64,000 bases of DNA from Homoserinibacter sp. YIM 151385 (lineage in GTDB: Bacteria; Actinomycetota; Actinomycetes; Actinomycetales; Microbacteriaceae), in the NCBI RefSeq assembly GCF_027912415.1, contig NZ_CP115175.1:372001-436000 (forward strand), in the 5' to 3' direction. Under the pieces are notes generated by a model. The model was not told the DNA's origin, did no database searches, and was given only the letters and a program-made list of their open reading frames with translations. Position 1 is the stretch's first letter. Each line of letters opens with the position of its first letter. The translations under genes and the position numbers were made by a program. Positions 17,039-25,419 of this stretch are shown one piece after another.

Positions 17039-17076
17039 CCCCCGAGCGGGGGCCATGCGGACCCCCCTCGGGGGGT
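17039..17076 (+). terminator. two GC hairpins after the Stealth gene
   Basis: CCCCC (17039-17043) pairs with GGGGG (17048-17052), and ACCCCCC (17061-17067) pairs with GGGGGGT (17070-17076). They follow the Stealth stop by about 20 bases. There is no T-tract, so factor-dependent or hairpin-only termination is inferred. The structures are symmetric and could also end minus-strand transcripts from mmuM. Confidence 0.45.
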
Positions 17077-17121
17077 GACCCGGAGTGGGGGGCGCGTGGG
17101 GTGCGGGTGCATCGTTATCGT

Positions 17122-17280
17122 CGGGAGCGCACTAGTTGGGGGACTAGCGGCGGCGGTGGTTCTCGCTGAGATCCGTCGGCATACGGGGGTATCCGACCTC
17201 GCGAGCCACCGCCGCCAGTGCACCACTTGCGGGGGGAATCGCAGGCAGGGGCCGGCCATCGCGCCGGCCCTCTTGCCGTT
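17122..17280 (+). ncRNA. candidate structured RNA with three homopolymer-loop hairpins
   Basis: Four hairpins follow one another. CTAGT/ACTAG (17132-17136, 17143-17147) has loop TGGGGG. A long arm has 11 perfect pairs (17149-17159 with 17206-17216), 5 more (17162-17166 with 17201-17205) and a tip of ATAC/GTAT around GGGG. TGCG/CGCA (17228-17231, 17240-17243) has a G-run loop. A terminator-like GGGCCGGC/GCCGGCCC stem (17249-17270) follows, then TCTT. TATCGT at 17116-17121 is a possible -10. Read on the other strand the loops are C5-C6 runs, the hallmark of actinobacterial 6C RNA. Strand and identity are unproven; it overlaps the 3' end of mmuM. Confidence 0.45.
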
Positions 17281-18184
17281 CGCGGACCGGGTGCTCGCGA
17301 GCCGCGACGATCGCCGCGATCCCGCCGACCTCGGCGGTTCCCACGCGACAGCACCCTCCCACCAGGCGAGCGCCCGCATCCAGCCAGTCCGTCACGAGCC
17401 GGTCCGGGAAGCCGGGCGCGCCGATCCACTGCCGGTTCTTCGCATCCCACTGCTCGCCGCTGTTCGGGTACGCCACGAAGGCGAGCCCGGTCGCCCGCGC
17501 CGCCTCGATCGCGGGCAGGACCTCGGCCGGATCGCAGCAGTTGACCCCGATCGCGACGACCTCCGGCACCGAGGCCGCGATCGCGTAGGCCTCGGCGAGG
17601 GGCTCGCCGGTCCGCAGCGCGCCGCGATCCGCCGTCACGCTGATCCAGGTCGCCGCGCCCGTGCCGCGGACCGCCTCCGCGATCGCCCGGACCTCGTCGA
17701 GCGAGGGGATGGTCTCGGCCGCGAGGAGGTCGGCGCCGGCCGCGGCGAGCACCTCGACGCGGGCCCGGTGCCAGTCGCGGAGCGCCGCGCCGCGGATCGG
17801 ATAGTCGCCGCGGTATTCGCTGCCGTCGGCGAGCATCGCGCCGTAGGGGCCGAGCGATGCCGCGACGAGCCCCCCGCCGTGCGCATCGCGCGCCTCCCGG
17901 GCGAGGCGGACGCTCGCCGCGAGGACGGCATCCGCGGCGCCGCGGTTGAGGCCGCGAGCCGAGAGCCCCTCGGCGCTCACCTGATAGGAGGCCGAGATCG
18001 CGATCTCCGCGCCCGCGGCGAGGAAGTCGGCGTGCGCCTCGCGGACGGCCTCGGGCCGCTCGAGCAGGAGCCGTGCCGACCACAGCTCGGAGCCGAGGTC
18101 GTGGCCTCGCGATTCGAGGAGCGTTCCGAGGCCGCCGTCGAGCACGCGCACGCGCTCGAGGAGCTGCGCACGGGTGACCTGCAT
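17144..18184 (-). CDS. mmuM: homocysteine S-methyltransferase
   Basis: A 346-residue enzyme that methylates homocysteine from S-methylmethionine or a similar donor to give methionine. It shows the N-terminal LDGGLGTLLES and the zinc-binding cysteines in GVNCCDP (near 219) and GGCCRVG (near 287). The conserved domain ends near residue 300. The remaining about 46 residues are low-complexity and are translated through the structured element at 17122-17280, so they may not be functional. The ATG is 6 bases after minus-strand TACGCT (18191-18196). Confidence 0.85.
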   Translation of the reverse strand: MQVTRAQLLERVRVLDGGLGTLLESRGHDLGSELWSARLLLERPEAVREAHADFLAAGAEIAISASYQVSAEGLSARGLNRGAADAVLAASVRLAREARDAHGGGLVAASLGPYGAMLADGSEYRGDYPIRGAALRDWHRARVEVLAAAGADLLAAETIPSLDEVRAIAEAVRGTGAATWISVTADRGALRTGEPLAEAYAIAASVPEVVAIGVNCCDPAEVLPAIEAARATGLAFVAYPNSGEQWDAKNRQWIGAPGFPDRLVTDWLDAGARLVGGCCRVGTAEVGGIAAIVAAREHPVRERQEGRRDGRPLPAIPPASGALAAVAREVGYPRMPTDLSENHRRR

Positions 18185-18253
18185 CGCGCCAGCGTAGGGC
18201 GCGGCCGCGGGCGCGCGGAGCCAGGTGTCGTCGTGTGACGCACCGGGGCCGAG

Positions 18254-19135
18254 TCAGTCGACGCGCGCCCGCAGGGCGGCGTTGATGCGCGCCGTCAGCT
18301 CGGCATCGACCGGGATCGCGGCGCCGTCCACGGCGCGGAGGGGCGCGGCGTGGCGCACGCTCGAGACGAGCCAGGCGGCGTCGGCCTCGGCGAGGTCCGC
18401 CTGGCGCAGGATCGCCTGCTCCGTCTCGTAGCCCTCGCGCTCCGCCCAGCGGAAGATGTCGGCCTGCGTCGTGCCCGCGAGGATGCCGAGGTCGACACGC
18501 GGCGTCGAGAGGCGCCGGCCGCGCCGGATCACGAGGTTGCTGACCGGACCCTCGAGCAGCACCCCGTCGGTCGAGACGAAGAGGGCGTCGTCGGCGCCAC
18601 GGCGGGCGGCCTCGCGCACCGCGGCGCGGTTGACGGCGTAGCTCAGCGTCTTCGCGCCCGCGAGCAGCCAGGGGGAGGTCGCGGCGACGTCGTGCGGGAG
18701 GCCCCGGTCGAGGAGCGCCACGGCCAGCCCGTCGCGGTGCACCGCGGAGAAGTCGGGGCTCGCCTGCCCGAGCGCCCAGCCGGTCGGGATGTCGCCGCCC
18801 TCGATGCCGCGCGTCAGCACGATCTTGACGAAGGCCTCCGGGAGCTCCGCGAGCCGGGCCGCGATCGCGGTGCAGGCGTCGCGCCAGGCGCCCGGATCGG
18901 GCGCGGGGAGATCGAGCATCGCGGCGGACCGGGCGAAGCGCGCGAGGTGCGGCTCGAGCGCCTGGAGGCGGCCGCGGCCGATGCTGATGGTCTCGAAGAC
19001 GCCGTCCCCCCGGGTGGCGGCGAGATCGGCGACCGTGAGCTGCGGCGCGTCCGGATCGGCGAGGCGGTGACCGAGCGTCCGCGGGCCCTCGGGCGAGGCC
19101 GCGAAGTCGAGGATCGCGAGCACGCTCGCGCTCAT
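18254..19135 (-). CDS. pabC: aminotransferase class IV, aminodeoxychorismate lyase-like
   Basis: A 293-residue fold-type IV PLP enzyme, most likely the lyase that converts aminodeoxychorismate to p-aminobenzoate for folate. Visible landmarks: GDGVFETI near 40, FVKIVLTRG near 97, the PLP lysine in AGAKTLSYAVNRAA near 157, and EGPVSNL near 192. The ATG at 19135 overlaps the stop of the upstream gene (ATGA). A D-amino-acid or branched-chain aminotransferase role cannot be ruled out, because no pabA/pabB is in view. Confidence 0.8.
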   Translation of the reverse strand: MSASVLAILDFAASPEGPRTLGHRLADPDAPQLTVADLAATRGDGVFETISIGRGRLQALEPHLARFARSAAMLDLPAPDPGAWRDACTAIAARLAELPEAFVKIVLTRGIEGGDIPTGWALGQASPDFSAVHRDGLAVALLDRGLPHDVAATSPWLLAGAKTLSYAVNRAAVREAARRGADDALFVSTDGVLLEGPVSNLVIRRGRRLSTPRVDLGILAGTTQADIFRWAEREGYETEQAILRQADLAEADAAWLVSSVRHAAPLRAVDGAAIPVDAELTARINAALRARVD

Positions 19136-19464
19136 GCGCTGCGCCGTTCGCCGCCGAGTCGCCCGATGAGCTGCCAGACCGTCACGGTGAGCTCCGGGTA
19201 GGCGAGCGCGATCTGGCGGAGGATGCGGTAGTCGACCTCGGGACCGGGGCGCGTGCCGCCCATCTCGCCGATCGTCTCGGCGCGGAGCGTCAGCACGACG
19301 AGCTCGTCGACGCTCGGCAGCTCCTCCATGAAGTCCCAGGGGTCCTGACCGTCGAGGCAGCGCTCGAGGACGACCGTGGCGCGCTCGTCGCCCGCCTCGG
19401 CGCGGAGCACCTCGAGGCTCGCGCGTCGGCGGTGGTCGCCGCCTGCCGCATCCCGTGAAGCCAT
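19132..19464 (-). CDS. conserved-looking hypothetical protein upstream of pabC
   Basis: A 110-residue soluble protein with a compact middle (WDFMEELPSVDELVVLTLRAETIGEMGG) and a helical end (YPELTVTVWQLIGRLG). No family is recognised. It is first in a two-gene unit with pabC, joined by a 4-base overlap. Minus-strand TAGGCT (19471-19476) is 6 bases before the ATG. It could assist or regulate the neighbouring enzyme, but only position suggests this. Confidence 0.65.
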   Translation of the reverse strand: MASRDAAGGDHRRRASLEVLRAEAGDERATVVLERCLDGQDPWDFMEELPSVDELVVLTLRAETIGEMGGTRPGPEVDYRILRQIALAYPELTVTVWQLIGRLGGERRSA

Positions 19465-19592
19465 GCATCGAGCCTAAGCCTCGACGGCGGGGCGGCGCGC
19501 GGTGTGCCCCGGACTGGCGGCGGCGGTTCCCCGGCCGGACTTGGTAGCCTCGGGCTCGCATCCCGTCCATCCCGACTCGCGGAGTGAAGCTC

Positions 19593-20495
19593 ATGCCCGA
19601 CAGCCCCCTGTCGGCGAGCCCGTACGAGATCCTCCGGGTCCCGCGCACCGCCTCGGACGAGGACCTGCGCCGCGCGTACCGGATCCGGCAGCGCGAGACG
19701 CACCCCGACACGGGCGGCTCGGCGGGGGAGTTCGATCAGGTGCAGCGCGCCTGGGAGCTGCTCGGCACGCCGGAGGCCCGGCGCGCCTTCGACGCCGGCC
19801 GTCCCGCCGCGGCCGAGCAGGCGAGCTGGGCGCCCGCCCCGCCGCGCGCCCGGCGCGACTCCCGCCCCCAGGCGCGTGCGAGCGGCCATCCCGGCGGCTG
19901 GTACCGCGAGCGCTACCTCGAGCAGATGCGCGAGTGGATGGGCCGCGGCACGCCCCTCGACGACCCCTACGATCCCGCGCTCGTGCGCTCGGCACCGCGC
20001 GAGATCAGGCACCTGCTCGCGGCGGCCGTCGCCGAGGAGGAGTCGGCCAGGCGGATGGCGGGGCTCGGCATCGGCTTCACCATCTGGCACGACGTCGCGA
20101 CCGCGCCCGGCAAGCTCGACCACGTCGTGCTCGGGCCGACCGGACTCTGGGCGGTGCAGAGCGAGGACTGGGGCGAGGAGGTCGCCCTGAGACGCGGCGA
20201 GGTGATCGGCCGCGGCCTGCAGGGCGAGCGCCCCTTCCACGAGCTCTCGGCGATGGCGCGCTCGCTCGGCCGGGAGGCGCGCGCGAAGTTCAGCGCCCTC
20301 CTCCTCGTCGTGCCCGACGATCACGCGCCCACGCCGCTCGAGCGCGTCGGCTCCCTGCGGGGGAGCGCGACCGTCCTCGTCGAGCGCTCGCGCATGGCGC
20401 ACCTGCTCCGGCAGGGGCTGCCGGACGTGGGGGTCGGCGGCACCGATCTCTTCGAGCTGCGGACGCGGATCCAGGGCGCCGTCCGCTTCGTCTGA
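19593..20495 (+). CDS. J-domain protein fused to NERD-like domain
   Basis: A 300-residue protein. Residues 8-65 form a J domain (PYEILRVPRTASDEDLRRAYR) with the HPD triad in ETHPDTGG, so it should stimulate an Hsp70. After a Pro/Ala/Arg linker, residues about 165-200 (GKLDHVVLGPTGLWAVQSED) match the core of nuclease-related NERD domains. The usual DSK catalytic lysine position reads QSED, so nuclease activity is doubtful. The ATG at 19593 is preferred over GTG 19584 because of GGAG at 19580-19583; TAGCCT is at 19545-19550. Confidence 0.75.
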   Translation: MPDSPLSASPYEILRVPRTASDEDLRRAYRIRQRETHPDTGGSAGEFDQVQRAWELLGTPEARRAFDAGRPAAAEQASWAPAPPRARRDSRPQARASGHPGGWYRERYLEQMREWMGRGTPLDDPYDPALVRSAPREIRHLLAAAVAEEESARRMAGLGIGFTIWHDVATAPGKLDHVVLGPTGLWAVQSEDWGEEVALRRGEVIGRGLQGERPFHELSAMARSLGREARAKFSALLLVVPDDHAPTPLERVGSLRGSATVLVERSRMAHLLRQGLPDVGVGGTDLFELRTRIQGAVRFV

Positions 20496-20498
20496 GGC

Positions 20499-21047
20499 TC
20501 AGCGCGAGGAGTTCGCGCCGCGACCGCGGACGATGCCGACGAGCGTCTGCACGAGCCGCTCGCGGTCCTCGGGGAGTCCGCGGCGCCAGACGAGCGCGAT
20601 CCGCGTCTCGGGCGCGTCCGTCACCGGCCGTGCGACGAGCGCGCGCCGGCTCGCGGCGCGGAACACCGACTGCGGCATCCGCGCGAGGCCGACGTTCGCC
20701 TCGACGAGGTCGAGCGCGGCCCCGTCCTGGCCGTCGAGGATCGTCTCGTCCTCGAGCTCGCGCTCGGTGACGGACTCGACGACCTTGATCGCGTGATCCC
20801 GAGGCGCCACGACGACCGGCACCTCCGACCAGAGGCTCACGACGTGGAGCCCGTCGTCGTCCACGGGGAGACGCGCGAAGCAGACCTCGACGGGCTCGGG
20901 GGATGCCGGGTCGAGTCGCGCGAGGACCTCGCCCTCGGCGACGTCGACGGCCTCGATGCGCGCCCCGCGCCGCTGCTGGTCCCAGACGCGAAGCCACTTC
21001 GCGGGCGAGACGCCGGGCACGGCGCCGACGATGAGGGGTGCGGCCAC
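20499..21047 (-). CDS. LysR-type substrate-binding domain protein without HTH
   Basis: A 182-residue protein that matches only the effector-binding half of LysR regulators: IVGAVPGVSPAKWLRVWDQQ at the N-terminus, SEVPVVVAPRDHAI near 90 and NVGLARMPQSV near 130. No winged helix-turn-helix precedes it. The GTG start is 6 bases after minus-strand TAGCCT (21054-21059), which fixes the N-terminus and argues against a lost 5' part. It is divergent from the DUF5997 gene. It might act by heterodimerising or as a ligand sensor; this is inference. Confidence 0.8.
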   Translation of the reverse strand: MAAPLIVGAVPGVSPAKWLRVWDQQRRGARIEAVDVAEGEVLARLDPASPEPVEVCFARLPVDDDGLHVVSLWSEVPVVVAPRDHAIKVVESVTERELEDETILDGQDGAALDLVEANVGLARMPQSVFRAASRRALVARPVTDAPETRIALVWRRGLPEDRERLVQTLVGIVRGRGANSSR

Positions 21048-21102
21048 CGCCCCAGGCTAGCGGGAGGCGGCGCACCCCAGGAGGGAGGGCTAGCCTGGGC
21101 AG

Positions 21103-21480
21103 GTGACAGAGCAGACCATGAAGCCGGCGACCGCGGCGAAGAAGCTCGGCATCCTCCTGCAGGCGGCGCCCGAGGACTTCCAGGCGTCGACGGTGAGCCG
21201 CTCCGAGCTCGCCGCGCTCCAGGACTCGCCGCCCGAGTGGCTCGAGACGCTCCGACGCGAGGGACCGCACCCGCGGCAGGTCGTCGCCGCGAAGCTCGGC
21301 GTCTCGACCTCGGGTCTCGCCCGCGCCGGGGTCGTGGAGGCGCTCACGAGCGCCGAGATCAAGGCGCTCCTCGAGCAGAAGCCCGAGTGGCTCGTCGCGG
21401 AGCGCGCGACGCAGGCCCGCGTCCGCGACGAGAAGGCCGAGCTCAGCAACCGCGCCCGCGAGGCGCGCGCCGAGCGCTGA
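21103..21480 (+). CDS. DUF5997 family protein
   Basis: A 125-residue soluble protein with KPATAAKKLGILLQAAPEDF near the start and a conserved helix PPEWLETLRREGPHPRQVVAAKLGVS that resembles a small DNA- or protein-binding helical bundle. The C-terminal 30 residues are highly charged. The GTG start is 6 bases after TAGCCT (21091-21096). It is divergent from the HTH-less LysR-like gene, a pairing I remember from other actinobacteria. Function unknown. Confidence 0.8.
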   Translation: MTEQTMKPATAAKKLGILLQAAPEDFQASTVSRSELAALQDSPPEWLETLRREGPHPRQVVAAKLGVSTSGLARAGVVEALTSAEIKALLEQKPEWLVAERATQARVRDEKAELSNRAREARAER

Positions 21481-21527
21481 GCCCGCGCCGTCGAGCGGGA
21501 TCGCGCCGGATGCGCTTGCATGGTGGC

Positions 21528-21920
21528 ATGAGCTCCGTGATCCCCGACGCCTACCGCCACCTGCTCGACGAGCCGATCTACGCCGCCCTCGGCACGATCC
21601 GGCCCGACGACACCGTCCAGGTGAACCCCATGTGGTTCGAGTTCGACGGCGAGCACCTGCGCTTCACGCACACGACGACGCGCGGCAAGTTCCGCAACCT
21701 CCAGCACAACCCCTCGATGAGCGTCTCCCTCATCGACCCGGCGAACCCGCTCCGCTACCTCGAGGTGCGGGGCCGCCTCGTCGAGGTCGTGCCGGATCCC
21801 GAGGGCGATTTCTACGTCCATCTCGCGCACCGCTACGGCATCGCCGACCAGCCCGCGCCGCCGGACCGCGCCGACCGCGTCATCCTCGTCATGAGCGTCG
21901 AGGCGACGACGAAGCAGTAG
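21528..21920 (+). CDS. PPOX class F420-dependent oxidoreductase
   Basis: A 130-residue split-barrel protein. LGTIRPDDTVQVNPMWFEFDGEHLRF and the following TTTRGKFRNLQHNPSMSVSL are typical of the F420- or FMN-binding pyridoxamine-oxidase-like family. The C-terminus has HLAHRYG. F420 use is the common case for this subfamily in actinobacteria but is not proven here. The ATG at 21528 gives the standard N-terminus; another in-frame ATG lies at 21510. It is cytosolic and single-domain. Confidence 0.85.
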   Translation: MSSVIPDAYRHLLDEPIYAALGTIRPDDTVQVNPMWFEFDGEHLRFTHTTTRGKFRNLQHNPSMSVSLIDPANPLRYLEVRGRLVEVVPDPEGDFYVHLAHRYGIADQPAPPDRADRVILVMSVEATTKQ

Positions 21921-21936
21921 CGGCCGGCACGCCGGC

Positions 21937-24090
21937 TCAGCCTCCCGCGTGGAGCCCGAGCCGGTCGAGGATCCAGGCGATCTCGAAGGCGCGCTTGCGC
22001 CAGGAGTCGTAGCGGCCGGAGACCCCGCCGTGGCCGGCCGCCATGTCGCAGCGCAGCAGCGCGGGCGCGCCGTGCTCGCGCAGCCGCGCCACCCACTTCG
22101 CGGGCTCGACGTAGAGCACCCGCGTGTCGTTGAGGCTCGTGACGGCGAGGATGGGGGGATACGCGCGGTCGGCGACGTTCTCGTAGGGCGAGTACGACTT
22201 CATGAGCGCGTAGATCTCGGGGTCCGCGAGCGGATTGCCCCACTCGTCCCACTCGATCACGGTGAGCGGGAGCTCGGGGTCGAGGATGCTCGTGAGCGGA
22301 TCCACGAAGGGCACGACCGCGAGGATGCCGCTGAACAGCTCGGGCGCGAGGTTCGCGACCGCGCCGACGAGGAGGCCGCCGGCGCTCCCGCCCTCCGCGA
22401 CGAGGCGGTCGGGCGCGGTCCAGCCGGTGTCGACAAGGTGCCGTGCACAGGCGGCGAAATCGGTGAAGGTGTTCCGCTTCGCGCCCGTCTTCCCCTGCTC
22501 GTACCAGTGGCGTCCGAGCTCGCCGCCGCCGCGCACGTGGGCCACGGCGAAGACGACGCCGCGCTCGAGGAGGCTCAGCCTCGGGATCGAGAAGCCGGGG
22601 TCGATCGAGGTCTCGTACGAGCCGTAGCCGTAGAGGTGCACGGGCGTGGGGCGCTCGGGCGCCCCGTCGCCCGCGCCGACGAGGTCGTCGCGGTAGACGA
22701 GCGAGATCGGGATGCGCGTCCCGTCATCGGCACGCGCCCAGACGCGGCGCTGGGTGTATCGCGCGGGGTCGTAGCCGCCGAGCACCGGCTGCGTCTTGAG
22801 CACGGTCCGCTCGCCGGTCGCGAGGTCGAGGGAGAGCACCGAGGAGGGCGTCGTGAAGGATCCGTAGCCGAGCCGGAGGGAGGGCGCATCCCACTCGGGG
22901 TTCGCGCCGAGGCCGGCGGAGAAGAGCTCCTCCTCGAAGCGGAGCTCCTCGAAGGCGGGTGCGGACCCGGAGTCGGGGATGCGCGCCACGGCGACGCGCG
23001 GGAGCGCCTCGCGCCGGTACTCGAGCGCGAGGTGCCCGGCGAAGGCCTCGACGGACTCGATGCGACGTCCTCGCTCGTGGGGGACGAGCACGGTGCGCGC
23101 GCCGCGCGGCGCCTCGGCGTCGACCATCGCGAGCTCGAAGTCCTCGGCCGCCTCGTTGTGCACGATGAGGAGCCGATCCCGGCCGTCGAGGACGGCGTGC
23201 TCGACGTCGTACTCGACGCCCTCGCGGCGCGGCCAGACGACCGCGGGGTCACCCGTCGGCTCGGCGGCGTCGATGAGGTGCACCTCGCTCGTGATCTTCG
23301 ATCCGAGCTCGACGACGATGTACCGGCGGCTTCGGGTGAGCCCGGCGCCCACCCAGTAGCGCTCGTCGTCCTCGCGGAGCACCACGGCATCCTCGCCCGT
23401 GCTGCCGAGCTCGTGCCGCCACACGGTGTCGGGGCGCCACGCGGCGTCGACGGTCGTGTAGAAGGCGTGCCGTCCGCTCGGGTCGAAGAACGCGCCGCCC
23501 GCGGTGCCGGCGACCTCGTCGGGGAGCGTCTCGCCCGTCTCGAGGTCGCGGAAGCGGAGCAGGTAGCGCTCGTCGCCCTCCGTGTCGACCGCCCACAGCA
23601 GGAGCCATCCGTCGGGGGAGACGTCGAAGCTGCCGAGCCCGAAGTACTCGTGGCCGGCGGCCTCGGCGTTGCCGTCGAGCAGCACCTGCTCGCCCTCGGG
23701 CGCGGAGCCGTCCTCGGGCAGGGCGGGCGGCGTCCAGTCCGCTGCGCGGTCGCCCGTGTCGGCCGCGGCGACCCGCGCCCGGATGCCGTACTGCGCGCCC
23801 TCGATCGTGCGGCGGTAGTACCACCAGCCGCCCTCGCGGACGGGCACGCTGAGGTCGCTCTCCTTCGTGCGCCTGCGGATCTCCTCGAAGACGAGCTCCT
23901 CGAGGATGTCGAGGTGGGAGGTGAGGGCCGCCGTGTGCGCGTTCTCGGCCTCGAGGTGCGCGCGCACCGCCGGGTCGTCCTTCGCGCGCAGCCACTCGTA
24001 GTCGTCGAGCACGAGATCGCCGTGGTGCTCGCGGCGGGTCGGGCGGCGCTCGGCGCGCGGCGGGTGGAGCGGGGGAGCGGCCTCGGTCAT
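21937..24090 (-). CDS. ptrB: S9 family peptidase, oligopeptidase B
   Basis: A 717-residue prolyl-oligopeptidase-family serine peptidase. An N-terminal beta-propeller (about 70-420) precedes the alpha/beta-hydrolase domain, with YGSYE near 483, the nucleophile in GGSAGGLLVGA near 560, and the catalytic His in DMAAGHGG near 690. Length and order fit oligopeptidase B, which cleaves short peptides after basic residues. There is no signal peptide. Minus-strand TAGCCT (24097-24102) is 6 bases before the ATG. Confidence 0.9.
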   Translation of the reverse strand: MTEAAPPLHPPRAERRPTRREHHGDLVLDDYEWLRAKDDPAVRAHLEAENAHTAALTSHLDILEELVFEEIRRRTKESDLSVPVREGGWWYYRRTIEGAQYGIRARVAAADTGDRAADWTPPALPEDGSAPEGEQVLLDGNAEAAGHEYFGLGSFDVSPDGWLLLWAVDTEGDERYLLRFRDLETGETLPDEVAGTAGGAFFDPSGRHAFYTTVDAAWRPDTVWRHELGSTGEDAVVLREDDERYWVGAGLTRSRRYIVVELGSKITSEVHLIDAAEPTGDPAVVWPRREGVEYDVEHAVLDGRDRLLIVHNEAAEDFELAMVDAEAPRGARTVLVPHERGRRIESVEAFAGHLALEYRREALPRVAVARIPDSGSAPAFEELRFEEELFSAGLGANPEWDAPSLRLGYGSFTTPSSVLSLDLATGERTVLKTQPVLGGYDPARYTQRRVWARADDGTRIPISLVYRDDLVGAGDGAPERPTPVHLYGYGSYETSIDPGFSIPRLSLLERGVVFAVAHVRGGGELGRHWYEQGKTGAKRNTFTDFAACARHLVDTGWTAPDRLVAEGGSAGGLLVGAVANLAPELFSGILAVVPFVDPLTSILDPELPLTVIEWDEWGNPLADPEIYALMKSYSPYENVADRAYPPILAVTSLNDTRVLYVEPAKWVARLREHGAPALLRCDMAAGHGGVSGRYDSWRKRAFEIAWILDRLGLHAGG

Positions 24091-24213
24091 GCTCCGAGGC
24101 TAGTCGCGCGCGGGTGGCGTGCTCCCGCATGGCGGTGCGCTCGAGATCCGAGGCGCCCCGAGCACGATGCCCGAAGCGGGAACAGACGCGCCGTCCGATG
24201 CGTTCGCATCGAT

Positions 24214-25254
24214 GTGACGCGCATCGGCTTCCTCTCCTTCGGCCACTACCAGGACGTGCCGGGCTCGGTCGTCAGGACCGCCCGCGACTCGCTCCAGCAG
24301 TCCATCGAGCTCGCGGTCGCGGCCGAGGAGCTCGGCGTCGACGGCGCGTACTTCCGGGTCCACCACTTCGCGCCGCAGCTCGCCTCCCCGTTCCCGATCC
24401 TCGCCGCGATCGCGGCGAGGACCGAGCGGATCGAGATCGGCACCGGCGTCATCGACCTCCGCTACGAGAACCCGCTGTACATGGCCGAGGAGGCCGCGGC
24501 GGCCGATCTCATCAGCGATCGTGGCGCGGGCGGCCGCCTGCAGCTCGGCGTGAGCCGGGGCTCGCCCGAGCACGCCGTCGACGGCTCGCACGCCTTCGGC
24601 TACGTGCCCGCCGAGGGGCGCACGGAGGCGGACGACGCGCGCATGAAAGCCGAGATCCTCCGTGCCGCGCTCGGGGGCGCGCCGCTCGTCGCGGCGAACC
24701 CGCAGATGGCCGGCCACGCCGGCGGGCTCGCGATCGAGCCGCGCTCTGACGGACTCGCCGATCGGATCTGGTGGGGCGCGGGGACGCGCGCGACCGCCGT
24801 GTGGACGGCCGAGCAGGGCATGAACCTCATGAGCTCGACCCTCCTCACGGAGGACACCGGCGTCCCCTTCGACGAGCTCCAGGCGGAGCAGATCGAGATG
24901 TACCGGAGCACGTGGCGCGCGCGGGGGCACGAGCGCGAGCCGCGCGTCTCGGTGAGCCGCAGCATCATCCCGATCATCGACGACGAGACGCGGCGCTACT
25001 TCGGGGTCCGCGCGCAGGTCGAGGGCCGCGACCAGGTCGGCCACCTCGACGGCGGCCTCGCCCGCTTCGGCCGCTCCTACATCGGCGAGCCCGATGCGAT
25101 CGCGGCGGAGCTCGCGCGGGACGCCGCGGTGCTCGCCGCCGACACCCTGCTCGTGACGGTGCCGAACCAGCTCGGCGTCGAGTTCAACGCGCGCATCCTC
25201 GGCTCGATCGTGCGGGAGGTGAAGCCGGTGATCGAGGCGGTCGCCCGCAGCTGA
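24214..25254 (+). CDS. LLM class flavin-dependent oxidoreductase
   Basis: A 346-residue luciferase-like TIM-barrel protein. It begins TRIGFLSFGHYQDVPGS; typical strands include GAYFRVHHFAPQLASPFPIL and EIGTGVIDLRYENPLYMAEE. FMN or F420 could be the cofactor. The GTG at 24214 is the first start that gives this N-terminus, although the open frame runs far upstream antisense to ptrB. The substrate is not apparent, and no reductase partner is nearby. Confidence 0.85.
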   Translation: MTRIGFLSFGHYQDVPGSVVRTARDSLQQSIELAVAAEELGVDGAYFRVHHFAPQLASPFPILAAIAARTERIEIGTGVIDLRYENPLYMAEEAAAADLISDRGAGGRLQLGVSRGSPEHAVDGSHAFGYVPAEGRTEADDARMKAEILRAALGGAPLVAANPQMAGHAGGLAIEPRSDGLADRIWWGAGTRATAVWTAEQGMNLMSSTLLTEDTGVPFDELQAEQIEMYRSTWRARGHEREPRVSVSRSIIPIIDDETRRYFGVRAQVEGRDQVGHLDGGLARFGRSYIGEPDAIAAELARDAAVLAADTLLVTVPNQLGVEFNARILGSIVREVKPVIEAVARS

Positions 25255-25292
25255 GACGCCCGGGCCCGCCCGCGATCGGCGCCTCGGCGGCC

Positions 25293-25360
25293 CGGGTCGA
25301 CCGCCGGCTCTGGCGCCCCGGGCGGCGGCCGACGGATCGAGGGGCCGGGAGGTGGGAGGC
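25293..25360 (-). repeat. decayed partial copy of the Pro-rich small gene
   Basis: Bases 25293-25328 and 25333-25360 repeat, with several mismatches, bases 25783-25818 and 25885-25913. The two blocks are separated by 4 bases here but by about 66 in the other copy. In the same frame both copies encode PPPGAPEPAVDP. The segment reads as a deleted, drifting duplicate of the gene at 25765-25917. The two copies flank the monooxygenase gene. Confidence 0.6.
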
Positions 25361-25419
25361 GCACAAACCATCGTGCTGCTCGGGCGCCGCTCGAACGCGA
25401 TGTGGCCTAGGCTGCGCGA

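Noticed and set aside
17061-17076. C6/G6 palindrome as an attachment site or replication feature
   Set aside because: It is a plain GC hairpin just after a stop codon, best read as part of a terminator.
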